A stretch of DNA of 64,000 nt. Origin: Candidatus Abyssobacteria bacterium SURF_5 (GTDB lineage Bacteria > Abyssobacteria > SURF-5). The notes under the pieces are model-generated. The model was not told the origin of the DNA and searched no databases. It worked only from the letters and a program-made list of their open reading frames with translations. The translations under genes and the position numbers were made by a program. The first letter of the stretch is position 1. Each line of letters begins with the position of its first letter. Below, piece by piece: positions 7,979 through 16,717 of this stretch. Where the stretch lies: assembly GCA_003598085.1 (NCBI GenBank), contig QZKU01000128.1, positions 1-64,000 of the forward strand, read 5' to 3'.

Positions 7979-8830
7979 TTAAAATTCCTCCGCGACCGCC
8001 GGCAACGTTCGCCGCGGCGCCAGCCTGATGGCGCCCTTGCGGCAGGCGACCTGGCACACGCCGCACCCGAAACAGCGATGTTGATCGACCACGACCTTTC
8101 TGTCGGTGGGGGAGTAGGTGAGCGCGCCGAACTGGCATCGGCTCACGCAGCGCGGAGCGCCGCCGCCGCCGGCACCGCGGCCGCGGCAGCCGTCGCACAG
8201 GTTGTTATCGATGCGAGCGACGTAATGCCCCTTGCGCGTCACATTGGTCAGCCCGTAGTGCCTGCGCGCGCGCATCGCCATGCAGTAGGGGAATTCGCAA
8301 TTGCAGATAACCATCGGGATCGGCAGCGGAGTCCAGTAGATGCCTGCCACCAATCCCTCCTCGTGAAACGACTGCTGTTGCTTCTTCGCCTCAGTCTTCG
8401 AGACTTCCTTCTGCGGCTCCCAGGGGCGGTTCTTCTGAACCATTTTTGAGACCGGATACAGCCACAGGCATGTCAGCCGCTCGACTGCTCCGAAATATTG
8501 GCGGCAGTAACAGGGAACATACAGCAGGTGATCGCCCTCGGAAAGATCGATGATCTTTCTCACTTCCTCGATGGTGACGATCTGTCCGCCGTGCCGGCTC
8601 GGCGCGAGCGCATTCAGCGCCTCAATGTTTTCTTTATCCGAAAGATCGGGAATCAGCATGTCGAATCCGGCCGCCGTCCCGATCTCGAGATCCATCTTCC
8701 CGTTGCCGCCGAATATCTCGATCATGCCCGACTCGACCACGTGCGGCATCTGTCTCGCCCGCTCGGTATAATTCTCCGGATTCAGATACCACTCATGCCC
8801 GTGCCCGTACTGCATGCAATAGGTGCACAT
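7979..8830 (-). CDS. Multi-cluster 4Fe-4S protein
   Basis: About 283 residues from the ATG at 8830, which has GGGAG at 7-bp spacing; an ATG at 8836 is too close to that site. The protein opens MCTYCMQYGHGHEW. In the middle are YVPCYCRQYFG and ICNCEFPYCMAMR Cys groups. Near the C-terminus are a ferredoxin cluster whose first half is split by an RGRGAGGGGAPR insertion (CDGC...CVSRC) and a normal one (CFGCGVCQVACRKGAI). It probably forms a redox complex with the downstream ferredoxin. The substrate is not evident. Confidence 0.75.
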   Translation of the reverse strand: MCTYCMQYGHGHEWYLNPENYTERARQMPHVVESGMIEIFGGNGKMDLEIGTAAGFDMLIPDLSDKENIEALNALAPSRHGGQIVTIEEVRKIIDLSEGDHLLYVPCYCRQYFGAVERLTCLWLYPVSKMVQKNRPWEPQKEVSKTEAKKQQQSFHEEGLVAGIYWTPLPIPMVICNCEFPYCMAMRARRHYGLTNVTRKGHYVARIDNNLCDGCRGRGAGGGGAPRCVSRCQFGALTYSPTDRKVVVDQHRCFGCGVCQVACRKGAIRLAPRRTLPAVAEEF

Positions 8831-8919
8831 CCGCATTCTCCCAGTTAAGAGGGGCCGAGGTACAACAACGGCAACCAGTGCTGCCCGATGCTTCATCTCT
8901 TAAAACATCAATAGAACCA

Positions 8920-8948
8920 TATATAGCATTGCAACAGGCGCGTGTCAA
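8920..8948 (-). promoter_or_regulatory. Sigma70-like promoter for the ferredoxin operon
   Basis: Minus-strand TTGACA (8943-8948), a 17-bp spacer and TATATA (8920-8925). It lies about 90 bp upstream of the start of the Fe-S protein gene. The -35 box is perfect; the -10 box matches 4 of 6. Confidence 0.55.
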
Positions 8949-9160
8949 ACAGTTCTTCAACTCTGGATGAAGAAGAGCAGGTGGCAGAGCTTCCAACTGC
9001 GAATTTAGAAGCAGGAATACGATTGTTTGTGCGTGCCCGCCCCGGCTCCATTCCATGAGGCTCTCCGCTCTTTCTGGTATACTCTATTTAACCAGACACA
9101 GGCACGACATCTTCAGATAAACCGGGGTGAATTTGAGAGATCAACACGATATCAAGCCTC
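8949..9160. other. Intergenic, nothing recognised
   Basis: Lies between divergently oriented transcripts. No supported ORF, repeat or RNA is visible apart from the promoter at its left edge. Confidence 0.5.
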
Positions 9161-9175
9161 TTGCGGGGCGGCGGC

Positions 9176-9475
9176 ATGGAAATGGGGCACCTCACAAGAT
9201 CAATTTTCTTCCTCATACTGATAGCGCTGGCGCTGACGCCGGACTATGGCGAGAAATCCGAGGTGATAATTTCAACGGCAGCGGCGTCTGATGGCAGCGA
9301 AGCCGTTCAACAAGAACGGTACGCCATTGATTCCGTCAGCGTTCGAGCGGTCACATCAGGCCCAAAACACCACTTCTTCGGTTACTACGGGATAAGCCCC
9401 TGGAACGAATCGAGGACGCGTCTCCTGTGTCTGGAAACCGATTTTCAGAACCGTTTGACTTTTCCTATTGGTTAA
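9176..9475 (+). pseudogene. N-terminal remnant of an oligogalacturonate-lyase/TolB-like family gene
   Basis: The ~100-residue frame starts with a signal-peptide-like stretch (SIFFLILIALALTP) and then contains GPKHHFFGYYGISPWNES and LLCLETDF. This matches the conserved N-terminal motif (HHFFGYYD...SPW) of a family whose members run to about 400 residues. Here the frame stops after RLTFPIG, directly in front of the metalloprotease gene. It is best read as a gene truncated by recombination or deletion. Alternatively it is a short secreted peptide of unknown role. Confidence 0.5.
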
Positions 9476-9537
9476 TTATAGAATCTCCTCGACACATTTC
9501 ACCCCAAGAAGTTCAGAAGAAGCGCGGGAGTCCCAAT

Positions 9538-12500
9538 ATGAATCGCTATCGGTCTGCCTACATCATTACCGTGTCCATAATCATGCTCCTTTCCCTTCCG
9601 CCATATGCCTTCGCTTTCAGAGCTCAGCAGGGCAATGCGATCCTCTCACAGGGGCATGACGGTTCGAACTTATTGAGTGACTTAAGAACCGTTCATGTTC
9701 GGAGCTCGCAAAAGGTTTCCGGTGGAAATGTCGGCAAGGCCGCTGTTGAAGCCGTCTCCTCTTTCATGACAGCGGCGAATTCTGAAGCTGTGGTCGCAAG
9801 GATTCAGAGAGATGAACTCGGATTCACGCATATTCGACTGGAGCAGCGATACAGGGGCCTGCCGGTAGTCGGCGGGCAGCTTATCGTTCACCTCAACAGC
9901 AAGGATGAAATATACCTTATCCACGGCAAGTACCTTCCGGCTCTTCGAGTCTCGACACAGCCAGGAACAGACTCGAAGGCTGCCCTGCAGGTCGGTTACG
10001 CCGCAATGGCCGGCAAGGCAGGCACCCGTCTTGCCAGGCAGCCCTCCCTTGTTATTTATGGCTCTCACCTGGCCTATCATTTTGTAATCGCGTACAGTGG
10101 TGAATCTCCCGGCCAGTGGCTTTTTTACGTAGACGCCCATTCTGGCGAACTGATCGTGGGCTACAACAGCATCAGATTTGCGGGGCCAACAGGTGTCGGT
10201 TCACACCAAGAGGTGTCGGGATATCGTCTCCCGGGCGAAGATGGCGCGCTTGCGGCGATGGCGGGATGGGAAGAAGATAACGGCAACTTCTTTGTTTATA
10301 ACTTTGATAACGTCTGGGGAGTTTATGACGAAGACGTGGTTGATTGGGAGCAGCAAGCGATAAGCTTCTGGGACGGCGCCGATCCGGCCGCAGTTTCCCT
10401 TGGTTTCAATTTCTCACTGATTCAAAGCTGGGTCATGAATACGATGAGCCGAAACAGCTTTGACGGCGCCGGCGGCTTTGCAAGGGCCAATGCGCATACG
10501 GGCGACCTGTACGTGAACGCCTACTGGGACGGCAGCGACTTTCACTTTGGCGATGGCGACGGGGTCACGGCGAATCCACTTGCTGTTCTGGATATCGCGG
10601 CCCACGAGTACGGACATGCGATCACCGAACACACTTCGGGTCTCATATATGAATACGAATCGGGCGCGCTTGACGAATCCTTCGCCGATATCATGGGCGC
10701 CGCAGTAGAATTCGCCTTTCAGCCGGACGGCACAGGAGCTTATCCATTGGGCAATCCGGGGCAGTCGGACTGGCTGATCGGAGAGGATTCTTGGCTGGAA
10801 AGTGAGGCGCTTAGAGATTTGCGAGATCCCCAGCGTTTCGGCCAGCCATCGTTTTACGAGGGCACGAACTGGTATGTCGGACCGGACGACAACGGCGGCG
10901 TGCACACCAACAACGGAGTTCAGAACTTTGTGTTTTACCTCCTCGCGCAGGGGGGCAGTGGAGTGAATGATGGCGAGCCTTACAATGTCACAGGAATAGG
11001 AATTGCGAACGCCGCGGCAGTGGCTATGCGCGCCAATATGTATTACCTCCTTCCGTCTTCCCAGTTCATCGACGCCCGGAGCGCATGGGTGGATGCGGCG
11101 GCCGATCTCGGTTTTTCGACCGGCCCTGTGAAAGACGCATGGGAAGCCGTGGGCGTGGGTGGATTTGTGGTCCCGGACGATTATCCCACTATTCAAGAAG
11201 CGATCAACGCCTCAGCCAATGGCGATGTTGTCATCGTGCGCGACGGGATTTACACGGGTCCAGGAAACACCAACGTCAGATTCTATGGAAAACAGATCAC
11301 GGTGCGCTCTCAGAACGGGCCGCAGAACTGCGTCATCGATTGTCAAAATAGCGCGAGAGGATTCATCTTCACTGAGAGTGAGACGTCTTCCTCAAAACTT
11401 GTAGGCGTCACAATCACAAATGGTTTTGCTCTCGGGAATGGGGGGGGCATCTGTATAGATGGTTCCTCGCCCACGGTCGCGAACTGCGTGGTGAGCAACT
11501 GCGGGACCTCGGCGCCAACCAGCCATGTCATCCTTGATAACGACGATATCGGAAACGGCGGCGGTATTTATCTGGCAGAATCGGCATCGGCGTTCGAACG
11601 TTGCATAATCGCCGGCAATACCTCAGCCAGTGACGGGGCCGGAATGTATTGCACATACTCATCAATATCCATAATCAACTGTAACATTGTCGGCAATAGC
11701 ACGGCGGAGGACGGCGGCGGAATCGAAGCCAACAGCAACGCGTCGGTGATGATCACCAATTGCTCCATTGTTGGTAATACCGCGAGCGAACGCGGTGGCG
11801 GAATTGACTGCATCAACGGCTCGAACGTGACCGTCACAAATTCTATTCTGTGGGACAATTCCGGTACCGGAAGCCAAATCGGCATAGCGGGTTGGGATAA
11901 CCCCTCTTCGGTTACCGTTCGCTACAGTGATGTAATGGGCGGTTCGGGAGGCGTTCACATCGACCCGCCCGATTGGTGCCCGGACTGCGCGCTATACTGG
12001 GAAGCCGGCAATATCGATGCAAATCCACAATTTGCCGGAGTCGGCAACTATCACCTTCTTGCATCCTCACCCTGCATCGACGCCGGAACCGCTGCAGGAG
12101 CGCCCGACGAAGATATCGAAGAAGACCTTCGCCCCTTTGCCGCGGGCTTTGATATGGGCTCGGATGAGTACGTAGGCGACTGCGAATATTCAGTTTCCCC
12201 CATGAGCCAGACTTTCGGTCCTGACGGAGGCGATGGCGTAATCGATGTGACGACTGACGATTGGTGCGACTGGAACGCAATCAGCAACGCCGACTGGATT
12301 CACATTACGTGGGGCAGCGGCGGCGGCGGGAACGGGACTGTGTATTATTCGGTTTCGTCGAATCCTTCGACGTCACCACGCCTCGGCTCGATAAATGTCG
12401 AGGATCAGAGCTTTCCAATTCAGCAGGAGGCGCTCACCTGCTCCTACTCCATCTCGCCTGAATTCACATCCTTCGATCCGTTTGGCGGTCCGGGAAGTGT

Positions 12501-13017
12501 GAGTGTGATCGCGCCCGGTGACTGCGATTGGAGCGCCCAATCCAACAGCTCATGGATAGTTGTCACGTCGGGCGGTTCAGGAACCGGCAATGGAATGGTC
12601 AACTACAACGTATCGGCAAACTATACCGGTCGTACCCGCAACGGAACGATAACTATCGCAACGAACACTTTTACGGTTACTCAGCCGACCGCTTGTTTTC
12701 TGACAACGATACATCTCACATCTCCGCAAAACGAAGCAGTTCTGACGTCCGCTCCCACATTCACTTGGATGTCGGACGCATGCCCCGGGGATATATTCGC
12801 GGTGGATATCGCTGTCCCGCCATGGGTTTCGTTCTGGTCTACCTATAACAATTTGGGGCTTCGCATAATCCAGCCTTATTGGACTATGCCCGAAAATTTA
12901 TGGAGTCAGATACCATCTGGCGCCACCGTATACTGGAGGGTTCGCGGAAGAAACGGATATCAAAACCCGCCCGCAATAATCAACAGTGACGAGGTGTGGC
13001 GGTTCCGAAAGAATTAG
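9538..13017 (+). CDS. Secreted M4 (thermolysin-like) metalloprotease fused to beta-helix, two BACON domains and C-terminal module
   Basis: 1159 residues from the ATG at 9538, which has GGGAG at good spacing; the frame is open upstream but lacks a signal peptide there. Order: signal peptide (1-25); FTP/propeptide domain (~50-140, with GFTHIRLEQRYRGLPVVGGQ); M4 catalytic domain (~215-540) with H356-E-x-x-H360 and third ligand E380, spaced as in thermolysin, plus catalytic H456 in GGVHTNNGVQN; right-handed beta-helix (~540-880, opening VPDDYPTIQEAIN); BACON domains at ~882-967 and 968-1051; and an Ig/Fn3-like C-terminal module (~1056-1159). All visible zinc and catalytic residues are intact, so an active extracellular protease is likely. 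BACON domains often bind glycans or mucin-type substrates. Confidence 0.9.
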   Translation: MNRYRSAYIITVSIIMLLSLPPYAFAFRAQQGNAILSQGHDGSNLLSDLRTVHVRSSQKVSGGNVGKAAVEAVSSFMTAANSEAVVARIQRDELGFTHIRLEQRYRGLPVVGGQLIVHLNSKDEIYLIHGKYLPALRVSTQPGTDSKAALQVGYAAMAGKAGTRLARQPSLVIYGSHLAYHFVIAYSGESPGQWLFYVDAHSGELIVGYNSIRFAGPTGVGSHQEVSGYRLPGEDGALAAMAGWEEDNGNFFVYNFDNVWGVYDEDVVDWEQQAISFWDGADPAAVSLGFNFSLIQSWVMNTMSRNSFDGAGGFARANAHTGDLYVNAYWDGSDFHFGDGDGVTANPLAVLDIAAHEYGHAITEHTSGLIYEYESGALDESFADIMGAAVEFAFQPDGTGAYPLGNPGQSDWLIGEDSWLESEALRDLRDPQRFGQPSFYEGTNWYVGPDDNGGVHTNNGVQNFVFYLLAQGGSGVNDGEPYNVTGIGIANAAAVAMRANMYYLLPSSQFIDARSAWVDAAADLGFSTGPVKDAWEAVGVGGFVVPDDYPTIQEAINASANGDVVIVRDGIYTGPGNTNVRFYGKQITVRSQNGPQNCVIDCQNSARGFIFTESETSSSKLVGVTITNGFALGNGGGICIDGSSPTVANCVVSNCGTSAPTSHVILDNDDIGNGGGIYLAESASAFERCIIAGNTSASDGAGMYCTYSSISIINCNIVGNSTAEDGGGIEANSNASVMITNCSIVGNTASERGGGIDCINGSNVTVTNSILWDNSGTGSQIGIAGWDNPSSVTVRYSDVMGGSGGVHIDPPDWCPDCALYWEAGNIDANPQFAGVGNYHLLASSPCIDAGTAAGAPDEDIEEDLRPFAAGFDMGSDEYVGDCEYSVSPMSQTFGPDGGDGVIDVTTDDWCDWNAISNADWIHITWGSGGGGNGTVYYSVSSNPSTSPRLGSINVEDQSFPIQQEALTCSYSISPEFTSFDPFGGPGSVSVIAPGDCDWSAQSNSSWIVVTSGGSGTGNGMVNYNVSANYTGRTRNGTITIATNTFTVTQPTACFLTTIHLTSPQNEAVLTSAPTFTWMSDACPGDIFAVDIAVPPWVSFWSTYNNLGLRIIQPYWTMPENLWSQIPSGATVYWRVRGRNGYQNPPAIINSDEVWRFRKN

Positions 13018-13155
13018 CGGGAATCTCATTTCCAATTAAAGGATAATGTGCGCAGTCTCTAATCAGCGAAAATCAGTAAAATCAGCGGATAAGACATTTC
13101 GGCTTGCCTGGCACAGGGTCGCAGGAATAAGCCGCGAGAGTATCGGCAAAGGAAG
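13018..13155. repeat. Intergenic repeat fragment
   Basis: Between the protease stop and the tRNA terminator. About 13060-13092 contains AATCAGCGAAAATCAGTAAA and ATCAGCGGATAAG, the same kind of phrase as in the repeat block at the start of the window. No gene is seen. Confidence 0.5.
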
Positions 13156-13189
13156 AAAAAAAGCCGCCCAACTCAAATCGCTGAGCGGC
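13156..13189 (-). terminator. Intrinsic terminator of the tRNA-Ala gene
   Basis: On the minus strand an 8-bp stem GCCGCTCA/TGGGCGGC (one G-T pair) encloses an 11-base loop and is followed by seven T. It lies just downstream of the tRNA. Confidence 0.75.
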
Positions 13190-13207
13190 CATTCTCTGTC
13201 ATTCAAG

Positions 13208-13280
13208 TGGAGATGAAGGGAATCGAACCCTCGACCTTTTGACTGCCAGTCAAACGCTCTCCCAACTGAGCTACATCCCC
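13208..13280 (-). tRNA. tRNA-Ala (anticodon GGC)
   Basis: 73 bases. On the minus strand it starts GGGGATGTAGCTCAGTTGGG and contains GGTTCGATTCC in the T arm. The anticodon stem TTTGA/TCAAA encloses CTGGCAG, giving anticodon GGC (codon GCC). The acceptor stem has the G3:U70 pair that identifies alanine tRNAs. CCA is not encoded. It has its own promoter and terminator. Confidence 0.96.
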
Positions 13281-13311
13281 AACCGGGAAAATCTCTCGTT
13301 TTCCGTTCGTT

Positions 13312-13340
13312 ATTATACGAACAATCGCAACTATTGTCAA
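13312..13340 (-). promoter_or_regulatory. Consensus sigma70 promoter of tRNA-Ala
   Basis: Minus strand TTGACA (13335-13340), a 17-bp spacer and TATAAT (13312-13317), a perfect consensus. The start point would be about 25 bp before the mature tRNA 5' end. Confidence 0.85.
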
Positions 13341-13382
13341 GGAAGTAACCGCACGATTTTTGAATTGTCGAGCGGCTTCTAT

Positions 13383-13850
13383 TTATTTGTTTCCCTCGTA
13401 TGCTCGCTCGAGGGCTTTAATGTCTAGTTTCTTCATTGTTAGAAACGCTTCGGTCACCCGCGCGACCTTCTTCTTATCTTTGTCCTTCATCATATTGTCC
13501 AGGGCGACGGGAACAATTTGCCACGAGAGGCCGTACTTGTCTTTCAGCCATCCACATTGCTCGGCTTCGGGGACCGCGGAGAGCTGGTCCCAGTAGTAAT
13601 CAATCTCTTCTTGGGTATCACAGTGCACGACGAAAGAAATCGATTCGTTGAATCTGAAAAGCGGACCTGCGCTTATAGCCATAAATTGCTGTCCCGAAAG
13701 TTCAAAGGTGACGACATTCACCGTCCCTGATGGGGTGTCGTGAAGCGTCGTCGTATCCTTAATTCTTGAATTAGGGAAAACGTAGACATAGAACTCGGCC
13801 GCCTCCCTGGCTTCTTTATCAAACCATAAATGTGGCGTGATTTTTTGCAT
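13383..13850 (-). CDS. VOC-superfamily PhnB-like protein
   Basis: 155 residues, start preceded by GGAGGA. The sequence [21 protein letters not shown], then [39 protein letters not shown] and [16 protein letters not shown], is the standard pattern of the PhnB/3-demethylubiquinone-methyltransferase-like group of vicinal-oxygen-chelate proteins. These are of diverse and usually unknown specificity. It probably shares a transcription unit with the genes to its right. Confidence 0.88.
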   Translation of the reverse strand: MQKITPHLWFDKEAREAAEFYVYVFPNSRIKDTTTLHDTPSGTVNVVTFELSGQQFMAISAGPLFRFNESISFVVHCDTQEEIDYYWDQLSAVPEAEQCGWLKDKYGLSWQIVPVALDNMMKDKDKKKVARVTEAFLTMKKLDIKALERAYEGNK

Positions 13851-13986
13851 GGATGTTCCTCCTTTCCTACTCTTTGATATTCCTCATGGACTCCTCCGAG
13901 AAACTCGCCCTCTTCCGGCTTATGCATTTGCAACCGATGGCTGGCGCCACTTCATATGTCAATGACCCGTTCTGCTTGTCCGGTGG

Positions 13987-14565
13987 TCATTCTGTTTCTT
14001 GTATTCTCTTGAAAAGCCCGGGGTATATGAGCACCAAGCCTTCCTGGTCCGTCTCGATCTCGCGAACGAAACCAGTATCCATTTGCTCGAAGCGAAATCG
14101 CCTGTTAGGGATTAAGCAGGTATATCGTTGTCTCTCAGCCGAGACATTGAGTTCGGGAACCGTAACATAAACGACTGATATCTCTTTGGTTTCATTTTCT
14201 TTAAGTCTCAGGCGGCGGATAGGAAGCGTGTTGGTAAAAGGAGTGGCCGAAATATCAATATCGACTGCTCCATTGATCTCAGCGCCGACGTCGGGGTCAT
14301 GCGACCATCTGCCGAAACCGTCTGATTCCAGCCTTAGTTTTTCGTTTTGCTCGATCAATATGATTTCGAAATTCCTTGTTCGCCACGAAGCATCGCAGGC
14401 AATCGTATACCGTACAGTAAAACTCTCCGGTCCACTTTTCGTTATAATGCTCTCAACAAAAATACCTTCTTTCGTTTCTCTTAGGGTAAGGCTTTCGGTA
14501 GCATCTCCCTCCCAATTTTGCCAGCCGGCTTTTACAATCCTTTCTCCATTGTTTTCGGCGACCAT
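13987..14565 (-). CDS. Putative glycolipid-binding (DUF1089-like) protein
   Basis: 192 residues of mixed beta structure with no signal peptide. It contains RYTIACDASWRTRNFEI, DGFGRWSHD and a C-terminal RFRFEQMDTGFVREIETDQEGLVLIYPGLFKR, which resemble the putative glycolipid-binding family. The fold is a beta-barrel-like sheet. Actual ligand unknown. It sits between the VOC protein and a secreted protein on the same strand. Confidence 0.6.
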   Translation of the reverse strand: MVAENNGERIVKAGWQNWEGDATESLTLRETKEGIFVESIITKSGPESFTVRYTIACDASWRTRNFEIILIEQNEKLRLESDGFGRWSHDPDVGAEINGAVDIDISATPFTNTLPIRRLRLKENETKEISVVYVTVPELNVSAERQRYTCLIPNRRFRFEQMDTGFVREIETDQEGLVLIYPGLFKRIQETE

Positions 14566-14681
14566 ATCATTTCCAGCCTTCAGGAATTGCGTCCCTAATA
14601 CGGAGTGAACGAGGACGCCGGCTCGGTGTTTTGTTATTCAGCCTTGTCCGGCGAACCTTATGCGTCGATCCTCCTTTCGTA

Positions 14682-15458
14682 TTATTTCTCTTTTGGTAAA
14701 CACCACTCTTCTTTGATTTCGCAGAGTCTTGAAAGCATTTCTTCATACTCTTTATTAATAGCCGCCCTTTCCATCAAGCCGAGAGGCTGGACGATGTATC
14801 CATGAGGGCCAGGCATTATCACGAAAGGGTACATGCCCCCGAGCTCTCCGGCGCCGATGTCTTCACCGGAAACACCAGGTGCGTAATACATGATGTGCGG
14901 ATAGTTCGTGGTGATGACACGGTCGCTTTCTTCCGGATTAAAGTAAGTCCTCAATATTGGAGATAGCATGTATGAGATGCCGGCGCGTTCCGGCGCCTTG
15001 TAGTATCCCGTCTTGTAACGATCTTGGATGATCTTCTTCAATTCGATCGGAGGAGTACCGCCGGCCTGCATCTCTGCGGCGTCAAAAAAGACACGCATTT
15101 GCGCCTTCGCGCCCGCTTTGTCAAAGGAAATCGGATAGAGAATATCATCTCTATATTCCGTTAACGGCCAGGACCCTCTGAACGCATCATCGCCGGTTCG
15201 AGCGACAAAGGCGTGGAATCCGTTACTGCCCTTGCGGGCGACTTCGAACCCCTTGGCAGGGTTCAAAACGTATACAGTTGCATTGTCTCTGAGGTGTGGC
15301 GGCAGCGCGCTGAGCGCCAGTTGAATTTCCAGGTCTCGCGGTAACGGCCCTATTGTTTTTATCACATTTTGAGTCTCTTGATTCTGCTGATTCTGCGCGT
15401 TCGCCGTAAGCGAGAACAACAGCCCTGCAATGACTATCATTATTTGAATCTTTCTCAT
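14682..15458 (-). CDS. Secreted protein of unknown function
   Basis: 258 residues. The signal peptide MRKIQIMIVIAGLLFSLTANA is followed by a Gln-rich linker. The start has a strong AAAGGAGGTC site. The body contains PPHLRDNATVYVLNPAKGF, GSNGFHAFVART and a C-terminal GGMYPFVIMPGPHGYIVQP block; the paired aromatic and Gly motifs suggest a compact beta-rich fold. I do not recognise the family well enough to name a function. Two Cys near the C-terminus could form a disulfide. Confidence 0.6.
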   Translation of the reverse strand: MRKIQIMIVIAGLLFSLTANAQNQQNQETQNVIKTIGPLPRDLEIQLALSALPPHLRDNATVYVLNPAKGFEVARKGSNGFHAFVARTGDDAFRGSWPLTEYRDDILYPISFDKAGAKAQMRVFFDAAEMQAGGTPPIELKKIIQDRYKTGYYKAPERAGISYMLSPILRTYFNPEESDRVITTNYPHIMYYAPGVSGEDIGAGELGGMYPFVIMPGPHGYIVQPLGLMERAAINKEYEEMLSRLCEIKEEWCLPKEK

Positions 15459-15505
15459 GTTGACCTCCTTTAGGCTTCAACCACCTATTGCATTTCACCA
15501 CTTTC

Positions 15506-16222
15506 TCAGTATCCGCCAAAGAGCGGTCCGGCAGCGAACCTGCGTTTCCAGTCATCATATTCGATCACATAATTGTAGCCACAGGCGAGGGAGAGCTTCC
15601 GCCCTTCGAGGATGTCGCGGATGCGGCGGCCCCCTTCGACGGTCTGGCCCGCGGGACCGAAAGGGTTATACTTCATGCCGGAGTCATCAAGAAAAACGTA
15701 GTCGCAGATGAAGAGCACATCCTCGAAAAGGTAAAAGGTGAAGCCCGGAGTATGCCCATCGACATGGAAGGCTTCAATTCCCTGATGAACGAAGTTTTCA
15801 TCGAAGACGGCATCGAAAGTGAAGGGCCGGCAGATCTCATGGACCGAGTCATCGCGGTGAATTTGTACCTCGGCAGCGAAGAGTTCTCTGTACAGGTTGG
15901 AAGCTCCGAGGAAGTGGTGGTGAGTGAAAAAAATCTTCTCCGCCCGTTTCAGGGATGAGTCGAAAGATGAAGGACAGTCAATCCAACAGGCGCCGCCGCC
16001 GGTCTCGATGCGGTAGGCAGCGTGCTCAATGCCGAGGGGAGGGTCTGAATTCAGCCTCGTCACTCTGTCGCTGACAGGCGTAGCCACCACCTTGTAACGG
16101 GCCGAACACTCTTCAACTGTTATGAAATGCTCCTTCGCTGCGCCACAGAAGGGACAACGGTCTGGATGAAAGCCGATCATGTTGAAGCCGCAGACCAGGC
16201 AGACGTACTGCTTTCGTTTCAT
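15506..16222 (-). CDS. Rubredoxin-like domain plus metallo-beta-lactamase fold protein with altered metal motif
   Basis: About 238 residues from the ATG at 16222, preceded by AAAGGGGG; an upstream in-frame ATG at 16249 lacks a site. The N-terminus has a rubredoxin-type zinc or iron knuckle: C8, C11, C23 and C26 (VCLVCG...CPFCGA). The MBL fold follows. The canonical HxHxDH metal motif is replaced by THHHFLGAS, lacking the Asp and third His, while the later HVDGHTPG and ICDYVF ligand segments are kept. It may bind one metal only or act as a non-hydrolytic redox relative of flavodiiron-type MBL proteins. Confidence 0.75.
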   Translation of the reverse strand: MKRKQYVCLVCGFNMIGFHPDRCPFCGAAKEHFITVEECSARYKVVATPVSDRVTRLNSDPPLGIEHAAYRIETGGGACWIDCPSSFDSSLKRAEKIFFTHHHFLGASNLYRELFAAEVQIHRDDSVHEICRPFTFDAVFDENFVHQGIEAFHVDGHTPGFTFYLFEDVLFICDYVFLDDSGMKYNPFGPAGQTVEGGRRIRDILEGRKLSLACGYNYVIEYDDWKRRFAAGPLFGGY

Positions 16223-16249
16223 GTGACCCCCTTTCATAAACTTGATCAA

Positions 16250-16717
16250 ATCTGCTCCGGATTCTTTTCCCTCTGGATCCGTCTGCTCTCAGAAATCGCT
16301 GTCCGAGAAAATCGGCGTAGACTGCCTTGTCAACAAATTTCATGACTGCTGTCGTATCATTAAATCTGTCACAATTGTACAATCCTGTCCAAAGGGAACG
16401 GCTTCGGCTCTTTCGAGAAATGACGCATGAGAGAAATTAACGTAAAATCTTCTTCAAAAGTTTTCTCTGAATACGTACGTACCGTGAGACCGTTTTGGAA
16501 GGATAGGATTCGCGAGGGTATCAGCAAGGAAGAAAAAGGGGCGAAGACGACTTTTCGAGTCTTTCTCAACCGCAGAGGCGCAGAGTTCGCAGAGAAAAAC
16601 ATGGAATTGGAGGAAGCCTCTTTTGCCGCCTCTGCGTCCTCCGCGCCTTTGCGGTTCAATGATTTTTCAATAGTCGCGGACGATTTTCTTACAAGACAGA
16701 ATCAGAATCTGAAAATC
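16250..16717. other. Non-coding region with a large imperfect inverted repeat
   Basis: No supported gene. At about 16570-16664 the sequence CCGCAGAGGCGCAGAGTTCG and, inverted, CCTCTGCGTCCTCCGCGCCTTTGCGG bracket a 40-bp centre. This is the widespread CCGCAGAGACGCAGAG type of intergenic repeat. ORFs across it on both strands are repeat translations. The rest shows nothing recognisable. Confidence 0.6.

Noticed and set aside
10414-11196. 260-codon minus-strand ORF inside the metalloprotease
   Set aside because: Antisense shadow; the protease frame carries all conserved motifs.
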